DNA from: Aggregatilineales bacterium | GTDB lineage: Bacteria; Chloroflexota; Anaerolineae; Aggregatilineales; Phototrophicaceae | Reading direction: 5' to 3' | Length of the DNA: 36,596 bases | NCBI GenBank assembly: GCA_029975765.1 | Contig: JARKOK010000083.1 | Coordinates: 1-36,596, forward strand | Shown here: positions 19,580 to 27,928 of the stretch, in pieces | Layout: each line of letters starts with the position of its first letter | Numbering within the stretch: position 1 is the first letter of the stretch | Program-made: the position numbers and the translations under genes | The notes under the pieces: generated by a model | Seen by the model: only the letters and a program-made list of their open reading frames with translations | The model's database searches: none | Told to the model about the DNA's origin: nothing

Positions 19580-20477
19580 AATAGACCCACCGTTTCGAGG
19601 TGTAATTGACGAAAATCGTCGTTAACAGGATGATGATCGTCAGCACAACCGCCAGCGCCGAGGCATAGCCCAGATTAAAGTTACGGAAGGCTTCTTCATA
19701 AAAGTACAGCAGATAAAAATAAGTGGCCTTTAGCGGCCCGCCATTCGTGATGACATACGCTTCGGTAAACACCTTGAACGAATCGATCATTTCGATAATA
19801 AGCTGGAAGAACAGCGTGGGTGTCAATAATGGGAGCGTGATCTTCCAGAAGCGCGACCAGGGGCCAGCGCCGTCAATCTCTGCCGCTTCATACAGATGCG
19901 CCGGGATATTCTGCAATCCGGCCAGATAAATGATCGCGCTGCCACCGACCTTCCACACACTCATCAACGCGACGGAAGGCAGCGCCCAGTTCGGGTCCCA
20001 GAACCAGTTTGGCCCTTTGATACCCATGTAATACAGCAGCGTATTGACAACGCCGGTATCGGGCTGCATCAGCCACATCCACATCAGCGAAACCGCCACA
20101 CCTGAGATCACCGCCGGGATGTAAAACACGGTGCGAAAGAAATTCATGCCCGGCACTTTGAGGTTGAGCAGCAGCGCCAGCGCCAGCCCCAAGACCAGTT
20201 TGAGCGGCAGCGACAGAGCCACAAAACCGAGCGTCACTTTCAACGCCTGCCAGAACAGCGGGTCGTTGGTGAACATCCGCACGTAGTTATTGAAGCCAAT
20301 CCATCTTGGCGGCTCCATACCTGTCCACTGCGTCATGCTGACATACAGCGAAACACTGATCGGAATCACGGTAAACGCGATAAAACCAATTATCCAGGGA
20401 AGCAGGCTGATATAACCCTCGACAGCCTCGCGCCGTGTATTGGGATTCGCGGAACGCCAGCGTGCGATAATTGCCAT
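19566..20477 (-). CDS. Sugar ABC transporter permease (MalF/UgpA type)
   Basis: EAAEIDGAGPWSRFWKITLPLLTPTLFF; overlaps the downstream permease by 14 bp. Confidence 0.93.
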   Translation of the reverse strand: MAIIARWRSANPNTRREAVEGYISLLPWIIGFIAFTVIPISVSLYVSMTQWTGMEPPRWIGFNNYVRMFTNDPLFWQALKVTLGFVALSLPLKLVLGLALALLLNLKVPGMNFFRTVFYIPAVISGVAVSLMWMWLMQPDTGVVNTLLYYMGIKGPNWFWDPNWALPSVALMSVWKVGGSAIIYLAGLQNIPAHLYEAAEIDGAGPWSRFWKITLPLLTPTLFFQLIIEMIDSFKVFTEAYVITNGGPLKATYFYLLYFYEEAFRNFNLGYASALAVVLTIIILLTTIFVNYTSKRWVYYESE

Positions 20478-20520
20478 AGGTAACTCTTCTGGCTTTTATT
20501 TATGGAAGATTGGGTCATCC

Positions 20521-20547
20521 GTAGGGACACGGCAGCCGTGTCCCTAC
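20521..20547. repeat. REP-like palindrome GTAGGGACACGGC-A-GCCGTGTCCCTAC
   Basis: 13-bp perfect arms, between SBP and permease genes of one operon. Confidence 0.85.
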
Positions 20548-20586
20548 AGCCATACATGGAGAAAACGCCAGACTATCTGTAAGGAT

Positions 20587-21870
20587 TTACCCGCCCAGTC
20601 GGCCAACACACTCATCCAGCGCGGCCTGCGCTGCCGGCACCAGACCGTCCAGCATGGACTGGACGGCATCCCGTTCCACCTGCCCCAGCATCACCAGATC
20701 CCACGCGTCCGACACGGAGCGCAGCACGGTGCCTTTGCACGGGTGCTTGTTGTCCCACGCGGCCACCTGTTCCAGTTGCAGTACGTCCAGGAAGGCCTGG
20801 CCGTAATCGGTGTCAGCCGCTTCCCAGTTTTCCAGTACGGCTGGAATCGAGGGGATCAGGTTGCCATTCTCCATCAGGAACTGCTGCCCTTCCGGGCCGG
20901 CCCAGTAGCTCAGCCATTCGTAGGCTTCAGCCGGGTGCTGCGTGCCCTTCCAGACGGACACGGTGAGCGACCAGGCATTTACGTGGCGGGTGTTACCTTC
21001 AACCTGCGGTTCAGGCACAATGCCAAAATTCTTGTCCACCGCGATAGCATTCTGCATGTGTCCCTGATTCAGGGTTGCCATCGCCAGCCGGTCGGCCAGG
21101 AACAGATCAACCGGGCCGGTGCCTTCCGTGCCAAGAACTTCCAGATCAGCTGGAGTGGGCGTGCCATTGGTCGCCACCAGGTCCCACAGCCATTGGTACG
21201 CCGCTACCGATGCCGGACTGTTGAGATAACCTTCAACCGTCGTACTGTCGTCACTGTACAGCCGCGCCCCCATGTTGTACCAGATCGCCCGGTATGGCCC
21301 GCGCGGACGGTCACCGCCCCAGACACGCGCATCCGGGTTCGCCAGAGCGGCGACGGTTTGAATGTAATCTTCTGGTGTCCAGTCGGCTTCCGGGTAGGCT
21401 ACGCCGGCGGCATCAAACATATCCTTGTTGTACATAACGAAGTTCGCGCCGACACCCAGCGGCAGGCCGATAATGGTATCGTTAAAGACGACGCGCGTAT
21501 TCCAGAAACCGGGCAGGTACATTTCCGGGTCAATGTCAGGATCGGCTTCGATGTACCCGGTAAGATCAAGCGCCTGCGGATACCAGTTGGTGTTCCAGAA
21601 TAAGGCCACATCCGGCGCGCCCTGGCCGGCGCCGAGTGTCGTCTGCATCCGCTCGTCATAACCGTCCGACGGCAGCAGCGTCATATTGACCCGAATGTTG
21701 GGATGCTCGGCGTTGAACTTGTCTACCAGTGCGCGCTGCACAGCCTCATCGAATTCTTCCGAGGCCACCGTCCACCACTCAATAGTGACCGGCTCCTGCG
21801 CCATCAGGCTTAACGACGGCACCAGGACCAAAAGGACAAAGACTGCGGTTCGAAAAAGCAATTTCATCAT
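20587..21870 (-). CDS. Sugar ABC transporter substrate-binding protein (SBP_bac_1 type)
   Basis: Signal peptide; VTIEWWTVASEEFDEAVQRALVDKFNAEHPNIRVN; RBS AAGGAG. Confidence 0.93.
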   Translation of the reverse strand: MMKLLFRTAVFVLLVLVPSLSLMAQEPVTIEWWTVASEEFDEAVQRALVDKFNAEHPNIRVNMTLLPSDGYDERMQTTLGAGQGAPDVALFWNTNWYPQALDLTGYIEADPDIDPEMYLPGFWNTRVVFNDTIIGLPLGVGANFVMYNKDMFDAAGVAYPEADWTPEDYIQTVAALANPDARVWGGDRPRGPYRAIWYNMGARLYSDDSTTVEGYLNSPASVAAYQWLWDLVATNGTPTPADLEVLGTEGTGPVDLFLADRLAMATLNQGHMQNAIAVDKNFGIVPEPQVEGNTRHVNAWSLTVSVWKGTQHPAEAYEWLSYWAGPEGQQFLMENGNLIPSIPAVLENWEAADTDYGQAFLDVLQLEQVAAWDNKHPCKGTVLRSVSDAWDLVMLGQVERDAVQSMLDGLVPAAQAALDECVGRLGG

Positions 21871-21896
21871 ACACTCCTTCAATGACTGAAACCTAT

Positions 21897-22907
21897 TTAC
21901 CCGATCACGTGCCGGCTGTTCACCCAGTCACGCTCGTAAGCGACTTCGACTAACTGCTGAGCCACCTCCACAATGTCACGCTGAGCGGCAAACTTCAGAC
22001 ATACCCCCGCCGGGCGGCGCACTTTGTCCGCCCAATCCTGGGGAATGACGTCACGCCCATGCATCGCGCCTGACAGCGCCCCTACCAGAGCGGCAATCGT
22101 GTCCGCATCGCGGCCAAAATTACATGCCCACAGCATCCCTTTACGAAAGTCACCACCTGTCAGCAGGAAGATTCCGTAAGCCTGCGGCAGCGCCTCGGCC
22201 ACCATCGAGTGAACAGGATTCCACAGGTCAATGTGCAGATATTCCCATGCCTCCTCGATGGTCGGATGCTGGTCACAGATGGCGAGCGCACGTTTTAAGG
22301 AACGCCCCAACCAGCTATCCGCCGGAACCTGCTCAACACCCGTCGTTATAATTTCTCGCGGCGTGGCATGATCGAGCGCAACGGCAATACTGGCGGCGAC
22401 AGCCTGCGCGCCCCAGACACCATCACGCGCGTGACTGATCTGCGCTTCGATCCCGCTGATTTCGGCAGCGCGCGCCGGATTGCCCGCGCAGAGGATACCG
22501 ACCGGCGCAATGCGCATAGCCGCGCCGTCATCATCATTCTGGGGATTGTCTATCCCGGTCTGCGGGGGTTCCATCCCCCGTGCCAGATTGGCGACCGAAC
22601 CGTACAGCGGTTTGCCGCCCCGATCTCCCATGCCACCCTGCCCCAGAATGTATTTGCGCCACGATTCCGCGACCCGGCTTAACGTGAGTTCCCCGCGCCA
22701 GTCAATCAACGTCTGCGCCGTGAGGATGGCGAACTCCGTATCGTCCGTGCTTCTCGCGCCTTCATACATCCGGGTGATAATGCCGTACCGCTGGCGGTGA
22801 GCATCACTGCGCCCCAGGTCGCCCATCGCGTCGCCGACTGCCAGACCCAGCAGACAGCCGGTTGCGCGGTCGAGGAAATCCTCCGAAGGTTTTGAAGAAC
22901 CTGCCAT
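21897..22907 (-). CDS. ADP-ribosylglycohydrolase family protein
   Basis: CLLGLAVGDAMGD; ARSTDDTEFA; NFGRDADTIAALVGALSGAMHG; ATG at 22907 preceded by CAGGA. Confidence 0.92.
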   Translation of the reverse strand: MAGSSKPSEDFLDRATGCLLGLAVGDAMGDLGRSDAHRQRYGIITRMYEGARSTDDTEFAILTAQTLIDWRGELTLSRVAESWRKYILGQGGMGDRGGKPLYGSVANLARGMEPPQTGIDNPQNDDDGAAMRIAPVGILCAGNPARAAEISGIEAQISHARDGVWGAQAVAASIAVALDHATPREIITTGVEQVPADSWLGRSLKRALAICDQHPTIEEAWEYLHIDLWNPVHSMVAEALPQAYGIFLLTGGDFRKGMLWACNFGRDADTIAALVGALSGAMHGRDVIPQDWADKVRRPAGVCLKFAAQRDIVEVAQQLVEVAYERDWVNSRHVIG

Positions 22908-22939
22908 GACAAAATCCTGTTTGCGGAATGCTTCACCCA

Positions 22940-22989
22940 AAATGAGAACGTTCTCATTTCGAGAATATCACGTTTTTTGATTTATGCAA
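22940..22989 (-). promoter_or_regulatory. LacI-type operator AAATGAGAACGTTCTCATTT immediately downstream of promoter TTGCAT-N16-TATTCT
   Basis: 20-bp perfect palindrome 22940-22959 with central CG; -10 at 22967-22962, -35 at 22989-22984 (minus strand). Confidence 0.85.
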
Positions 22990-23008
22990 GTCCCTTTGTC
23001 AAAAGTGC

Positions 23009-24025
23009 CTAACGAGGTGAATTGTAGATTGCCGTAGAGCCACGTGTGACAAGCTGGCAGGCAAGCTGGAGATGGCGCGGCGGGTGCGTTTCGGTGTCGG
23101 TCATCCGGGTGATGAGCAGTTCTGCCGCCTGCCGGCCAATGTCATACTTGGGCTTGACGACGGTCGTCAGGGCTGGCGACGTGATGGATGCCGCGTAAAT
23201 ATCGTCCATCCCCATGATGGATACGTCCTCCGGCACGCGGCAGCCCATCGCCTGCGCTGCCCGCAGCGCCCCAATCGCCAGAATATCGTTGGCCGCAAAG
23301 ACCGCGCTGGGTGGTCGGTCGCTGTGTAACAGGCGCAGCATAGCGTCATAGCCGGCCTGCTCGCTGAACTCCGTTTCGATGATGAGGTTATTATCTAGCG
23401 GCAGCTTATGCTGAGCATGAAAGGTGATATAACCATCGTAGCGCAGTCGTTCAGTATTGGTGCGCGAACGCCCCGCGCAGAGGCCAATGCGGCGGTGGCC
23501 GAGTTCGTACAGATAGGCCAGACTGTCAGCGACAGCATCGCGGGTGGCGCTGCCAACCGAGTCAAAATCCGGGTAGTACGTGCCGGAGCCGAGGATAACA
23601 ACCGGTATATGCAGGTTCTTGAGCGTATCATTGGATACCGTCGCCGGGTTGATAATCAGGCCGTCAAAACGGTTGCGCCGCACCAGCCGCAGATAATACT
23701 GTTCCCGGTCCGCTTTCCAGTCAGTATTCACCGTCACGACGGCATACCCCAACTGCTCCAGCCCATCCTGTACACCACGCGCCACTTCCGGCCAGAAAGG
23801 GTTGGTGATGTCAGGGATCGAGAGCGCCACCAGCTTGGTTTGATCGGTGCGCAGGCTGCTGGCGACAGCGTTGCGTTCGTAGCCCAACTGGGCGGCAGCC
23901 TGGAGCACTCGCTCGCGGGTAGCTGGCCGTACCAGCGTCTGATCGCCATTCACGACCCGCGCGGCAGTGGCTTTTGACACGCCCGCCAGTCGTGCAACAT
24001 CAATAATCGTAGGTCTGCGTGTCAT
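23009..24025 (-). CDS. LacI family transcriptional regulator
   Basis: PTIIDVARLAGVSKATAARVVNG HTH; periplasmic-binding-like domain; AAAGGA RBS before ATG 24025. Confidence 0.95.
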   Translation of the reverse strand: MTRRPTIIDVARLAGVSKATAARVVNGDQTLVRPATRERVLQAAAQLGYERNAVASSLRTDQTKLVALSIPDITNPFWPEVARGVQDGLEQLGYAVVTVNTDWKADREQYYLRLVRRNRFDGLIINPATVSNDTLKNLHIPVVILGSGTYYPDFDSVGSATRDAVADSLAYLYELGHRRIGLCAGRSRTNTERLRYDGYITFHAQHKLPLDNNLIIETEFSEQAGYDAMLRLLHSDRPPSAVFAANDILAIGALRAAQAMGCRVPEDVSIMGMDDIYAASITSPALTTVVKPKYDIGRQAAELLITRMTDTETHPPRHLQLACQLVTRGSTAIYNSPR

Positions 24026-24039
24026 GCTTGTTTCATCCT

Positions 24040-24057
24040 TTGCGACCGTTCTCATTT
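24040..24057. promoter_or_regulatory. Imperfect second copy of the LacI-type operator (TTGCGACCGTTCTCATTT)
   Basis: Right half GTTCTCATTT identical to the 22940-22959 palindrome; left half degenerate; in the lacI/24104 divergent region. Confidence 0.55.
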
Positions 24058-24103
24058 ATGTTAACTTTAAATTGGTTGATCACCAACTGCTAAAGGTTTT
24101 AAG

Positions 24104-26140
24104 ATGTACCCTCTTTTGTTTCCACCCACCGACCCTGACCAGCGCGGCCAATGGCGGTCGCAGCTTCACCAGTGGCGCGCCCTCACGCGCGAACTGATGG
24201 GTTATACCGGGGCATCGTATGACAGCCCGACCTTTGCCTGGGTGTCACGTGCGTTCGCGCTGGGTTTCCTGATGATGTTCGACCTTCGCTTTTATGATCC
24301 GCAGACCGGCCAGTACCGGATTGACGATCTGCTGGACGAAGCTGAGGCTGATTTTGGCGGCTTTGACGCCATCCTGTTATGGCACGCTTATCCCAAAATC
24401 GGCTTTGATGCCCGGAACCAGTTTGATTTCTACCGCGATACCCTCGGTGGACTGGCTGGCTTACGGGCGCTGGTCACACGCTGCCAGGCGCGGAACGTTC
24501 GTGTCTATCTGGATTATAGCCCCTGGGATCATGGCACGCGCCGCGAAGGCCAATCCGACACGGACGCGCTGGCAGACCTGATCAACGCCAGCCACGCCGA
24601 TGCGGTTTTTCTCGATACGCTGGCGCAGGCTGCCGATGGCCTGCGAGAACGACTGGATCGGGTGCGCCCTGGCGTGGTGATGGAAAGCGAGCATGTCGTG
24701 CCGATTGAACAGATTGCCGCCCATCATGCATCATGGGCGCAGGGTATTCCGGCGGGCATGGGGGTGCTGCGAAACAAATGGTTTGAACGCCGCCATATGC
24801 AGCACCGGATTAAACGCTGGCAGTTCGACCATACCGAAGAACTCCATCTGGCCTGGATGAACGGCACCGGCGTGGTGGTGTGGGAAAATGTTTTCGGGAC
24901 CGATCGCCGCTGGTCGCCGCGTGATCGCTCGATCTTACGGGCGATGCTGCCGGTGCAGCGCCGCTATGCGCACCTGCTGACCGGCGAGGGTTGGCAGCCC
25001 TTCGTCCCGACTGCGAATGACGCGCTCTGCGCCTCCTTATGGGAAGGCGACGGCGTGCGCCTGTGGACGATCTGTAATCAGACGAAGACTTCGTACAGCG
25101 GCCCCCTGCTGACGATGGATAACCCTGGCAATGTACCCGTCTATGACTTAATCCGCGGCACAGCCTGTGAACTGGATGCAGGCGGACAGGTTTTCGGCAT
25201 GATCGCCCCGCGCGGCATCAGCGCGATCATCACCGGTCCGGTCGAACGCCTTGCACCGGATTTTCCAGCCTTTCTGGCCGGGCAGCGTGCCCTGAATGAC
25301 CGGGCTGATTTTGATCCTGCCCCACCCGCCCTGGTGGAAGTTCTGACACCCGCGCCGCGAACTCAACCGTATTCCCCGGATCACCTGCCCGACGGCATGG
25401 CCTTCATTCCGGGACGCGCCTTCGACCTGCAAGTCCAGTTTCAGGTGCGGGAATGCGGTTTTTACGCTCACGGCACTGGTGAGCAGCCGGCGCTTGATCT
25501 GCGCTACCCCAGCCTGCACCGGCTGGAAACGCTCACCCGCCCGGTGCAGCTCAGCGATTTTGCGATTGACCTGACCCCCGTGACTAACCGGCAGTATGCC
25601 ACCTTCTTACAGGCGACCGGCTATCGTCCGCGCCACCCCGATCATTTCCTCGATCACTGGCCGGAAGGGCAGCTTCCCGCCGGGCTGGAAGATCACCCCG
25701 TGGTCTATGTTGATCTGGACGATGCCCGCGCTTACGCCCGGTGGGCGAATAAACGTCTGCCAACCGAAGCAGAATGGCAGCACGCCGCGCAGGGTTTTGC
25801 GGAATATGTGTATCCCTGGGGCAGCACATACCGGCATGACTGCTGCAATTTCGGATCAGCCGGTTCCACGACGCCCGTTACGCATTATCCGCAGGGACGC
25901 TCTCCCTTTGGCCTGTTCGACTGCTGCGGCAATGTATGGGAGATGACCGAAAGCGAACGCTCCAACAACCGGACACGCTTTATCATCCTGAAAGGTGGCT
26001 CGTTCTACCGGGCGCTTGGCTCGGAATGGTACAGCGACGGCGGGCCGCAACCCAACGCCTTCAGCGCCAAAATGCTGCTGTCATGGCCGGGGCTGGATCG
26101 CTGCGCCACCATCGGTTTTCGCTGCGCGGCTGATCTGTAG
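24104..26140 (+). CDS. Putative TIM-barrel glycoside-hydrolase-like protein with C-terminal SUMF1/FGE-like domain
   Basis: N-term TIM-barrel-like stretches (VRVYLDYSPWDHG, AVFLDTL, VVMESEH); C-term PVTNRQYATFLQATGY, RLPTEAEWQHAAQG, GNVWEMTES, LKGGSF, GFRCA. Confidence 0.8.
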   Translation: MYPLLFPPTDPDQRGQWRSQLHQWRALTRELMGYTGASYDSPTFAWVSRAFALGFLMMFDLRFYDPQTGQYRIDDLLDEAEADFGGFDAILLWHAYPKIGFDARNQFDFYRDTLGGLAGLRALVTRCQARNVRVYLDYSPWDHGTRREGQSDTDALADLINASHADAVFLDTLAQAADGLRERLDRVRPGVVMESEHVVPIEQIAAHHASWAQGIPAGMGVLRNKWFERRHMQHRIKRWQFDHTEELHLAWMNGTGVVVWENVFGTDRRWSPRDRSILRAMLPVQRRYAHLLTGEGWQPFVPTANDALCASLWEGDGVRLWTICNQTKTSYSGPLLTMDNPGNVPVYDLIRGTACELDAGGQVFGMIAPRGISAIITGPVERLAPDFPAFLAGQRALNDRADFDPAPPALVEVLTPAPRTQPYSPDHLPDGMAFIPGRAFDLQVQFQVRECGFYAHGTGEQPALDLRYPSLHRLETLTRPVQLSDFAIDLTPVTNRQYATFLQATGYRPRHPDHFLDHWPEGQLPAGLEDHPVVYVDLDDARAYARWANKRLPTEAEWQHAAQGFAEYVYPWGSTYRHDCCNFGSAGSTTPVTHYPQGRSPFGLFDCCGNVWEMTESERSNNRTRFIILKGGSFYRALGSEWYSDGGPQPNAFSAKMLLSWPGLDRCATIGFRCAADL

Positions 26141-26211
26141 GCGTGCGTCAACAGATTGTGGCGCTCCCCGCCGCCGCATTACCAGTATTAACGACCCGTT
26201 TGCGACTTGTA

Positions 26212-26499
26212 TCACGCGCGATAGCGCCGGATGCGATCACGATTCTTGACGGCGCCGCCGGAAGTACTGCCCATGTCAATCAGAAAGGCAATAACGAGCC
26301 ACACCCAATCCAGCCCATCAACGCCGCCGGGCGCGACCAGCACGTAGGCCAACAAGGTCCAGGGGAGGAAGATGATGCCCAGACAGGGCAGAACGGCATT
26401 GTCAAACGTAACCTGCCACCGCTGGGGGTCAAGCAGCGCCCAGACCAGTGCTGCCGCGCGGGGGCCAATCAGGAGCAGCAGCGTAATGACACAACACAT
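26212..26499 (-). CDS. Small hydrophobic membrane protein
   Basis: Hydrophobic segments; GGAGGG RBS upstream of ATG 26499. Confidence 0.5.
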   Translation of the reverse strand: MCCVITLLLLIGPRAAALVWALLDPQRWQVTFDNAVLPCLGIIFLPWTLLAYVLVAPGGVDGLDWVWLVIAFLIDMGSTSGGAVKNRDRIRRYRA

Positions 26500-26660
26500 G
26501 TTTCCCTCCATTGGGTAACGCCGCCGAACGCGCCAGAGTTTATCATCGGATGGCGGTATTGACGACACACTACCAACTACACTGGAGATGGATTTTCAAC
26601 CGATGCTCCCCGGCTCCGGTCGTCCCGCCATGACGATGAACAGCCGCAGGATATTACAGC

Positions 26661-26807
26661 GTGTATCAGGACTTCGAGGATGCAGTTACAATACAGGCTG
26701 GAGATAGCGTACATAACATACACGAGGCGTTGGGTTACGTTACACCGGCGGAGTTTGAGGTATCGGCGCTGGCAGCGCGTTATACTCTCCAGTCAGCAGA
26801 GGAATGA
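26661..26807 (+). pseudogene. Scar of an IS3-type transposase (C-terminal integrase end)
   Basis: Translation VYQDFEDA...NIHEALGYVTPAEFEVSALAARYTLQSAEE* resembles the IS3 family YQDFEDA...HSALGYLTPAEFE terminus, internally eroded. Confidence 0.6.
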
Positions 26808-26813
26808 TTGTCA

Positions 26814-27434
26814 ATGCACCAGCTTGAAACTCGGATTGAAATGCAAAAGCTGGTCGCTGAATCGCCGGAAGACCTGTCGCTGCCTGTCGAAGTGCTGCTG
26901 CTGCGCGACGAGTTCCCGGCTTACGCTCTGGTGACAACCAGCGCCGGCGGTGACGTCTGGATTGCGCCGCAGGATGAAGAAACGGGACTGCTGGGTGACT
27001 GCACTCAGGCTTTCGACGGCGGCCCTGCCGGACTGGGTGTGGCGCTGGAATTCTACATCGGGCCGGGCGAAGACCCTGAAAGTGATGCGGACAAACTGCT
27101 GTACGTCAGCTTTGGCGTGTCGGGTGTGGTCAAGGTCTTCAGCCTGGACAACCTGCCGGAGTTAACCGAGGTGAAAACACTTCAGGCGGAACCAGGCGCA
27201 CATCACATGGCCTTCTTCAGGACGGAGTCCGGTCGTGAAGCAATGGTTGTCCAGAACAATCTGCTGAACATCGAAGGCATCAACGCCGGGACGCTGACGG
27301 TCGTGGACATCCACAGCGGCGAACTCCTGGGCAAAGTGGATATGCCGAACGACTACGGACTGATGGCGGAGTCATCGAATCGGCAATGGGGAACGCGCAC
27401 TTCGTCCATCACTGATCAGACATCGCAGCAGTAA
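26814..27434 (+). CDS. Hypothetical protein, probable truncated beta-propeller (YVTN-like) fragment
   Basis: LLYVSFGVSGVVKVFSLDNL...GTLTVVDIHSGELLGKVDMPNDYG; no clear RBS; begins 7 bp after the transposase scar. Confidence 0.45.
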   Translation: MHQLETRIEMQKLVAESPEDLSLPVEVLLLRDEFPAYALVTTSAGGDVWIAPQDEETGLLGDCTQAFDGGPAGLGVALEFYIGPGEDPESDADKLLYVSFGVSGVVKVFSLDNLPELTEVKTLQAEPGAHHMAFFRTESGREAMVVQNNLLNIEGINAGTLTVVDIHSGELLGKVDMPNDYGLMAESSNRQWGTRTSSITDQTSQQ

Positions 27435-27439
27435 CTATT

Positions 27440-27458
27440 GGAGCGCAGACTGCGCTCC
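27440..27458. terminator. Hairpin GGAGCGCAG-A-CTGCGCTCC
   Basis: 9-bp perfect arms just after the stop at 27434. Confidence 0.5.
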
Positions 27459-27620
27459 GAGACTCGCCAACTTCATCCTGTTTGTGGAACATCGTTTTTA
27501 AAGCACTCTCTGTGACTTACCTGGTATCATCTCCGTTTTCATCTGGCAGCGTGCGCCAAAAAGAATGTGAACGAACATGTATCCGTCGAATCGTCTCTGT
27601 CTGAAAAGTGCGACCAGACG

Positions 27621-27872
27621 TTAATCACCCTCACTCACTTCGATGATCTCGTCGGCAATGTTGCCATGAGCCTCACGATGTACGGCTTCAACAGCTTCCT
27701 TGTTCGGCCCTTCAACAAGACAGAAAACTCTTTCGGTGGACTGATCATACCAGTATTTCAGATAACGTACGCCGTATTTGCTTTGAACTTCGAGGTCCTT
27801 CTTATGCGCTTCGGCCAGCGATGTTGGCGTAATTCCAGCAACTTTATGATGAATATCCAGGTACAGCGGCAT
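27621..27872 (-). CDS. DUF4242 domain-containing protein (SCO4226-like nickel-binding family)
   Basis: MPLYLDIHHKVAGITPTSLAEAHKKDLEVQSKYGVRYLKYWYDQSTERVFCLVEGPNKEAVEAVHREAHG. Confidence 0.85.
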   Translation of the reverse strand: MPLYLDIHHKVAGITPTSLAEAHKKDLEVQSKYGVRYLKYWYDQSTERVFCLVEGPNKEAVEAVHREAHGNIADEIIEVSEGD

Positions 27873-27928
27873 CCTTCTTCTCCTTTTGATGGTCAATAAA
27901 CCCATAACCGTTCACGTTAACAGACGTT

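Noticed and set aside
20440-21603. Plus-strand 387-aa ORF opposite the sugar-binding protein
   Set aside because: Antisense to a clear SBP; composition is non-protein-like.
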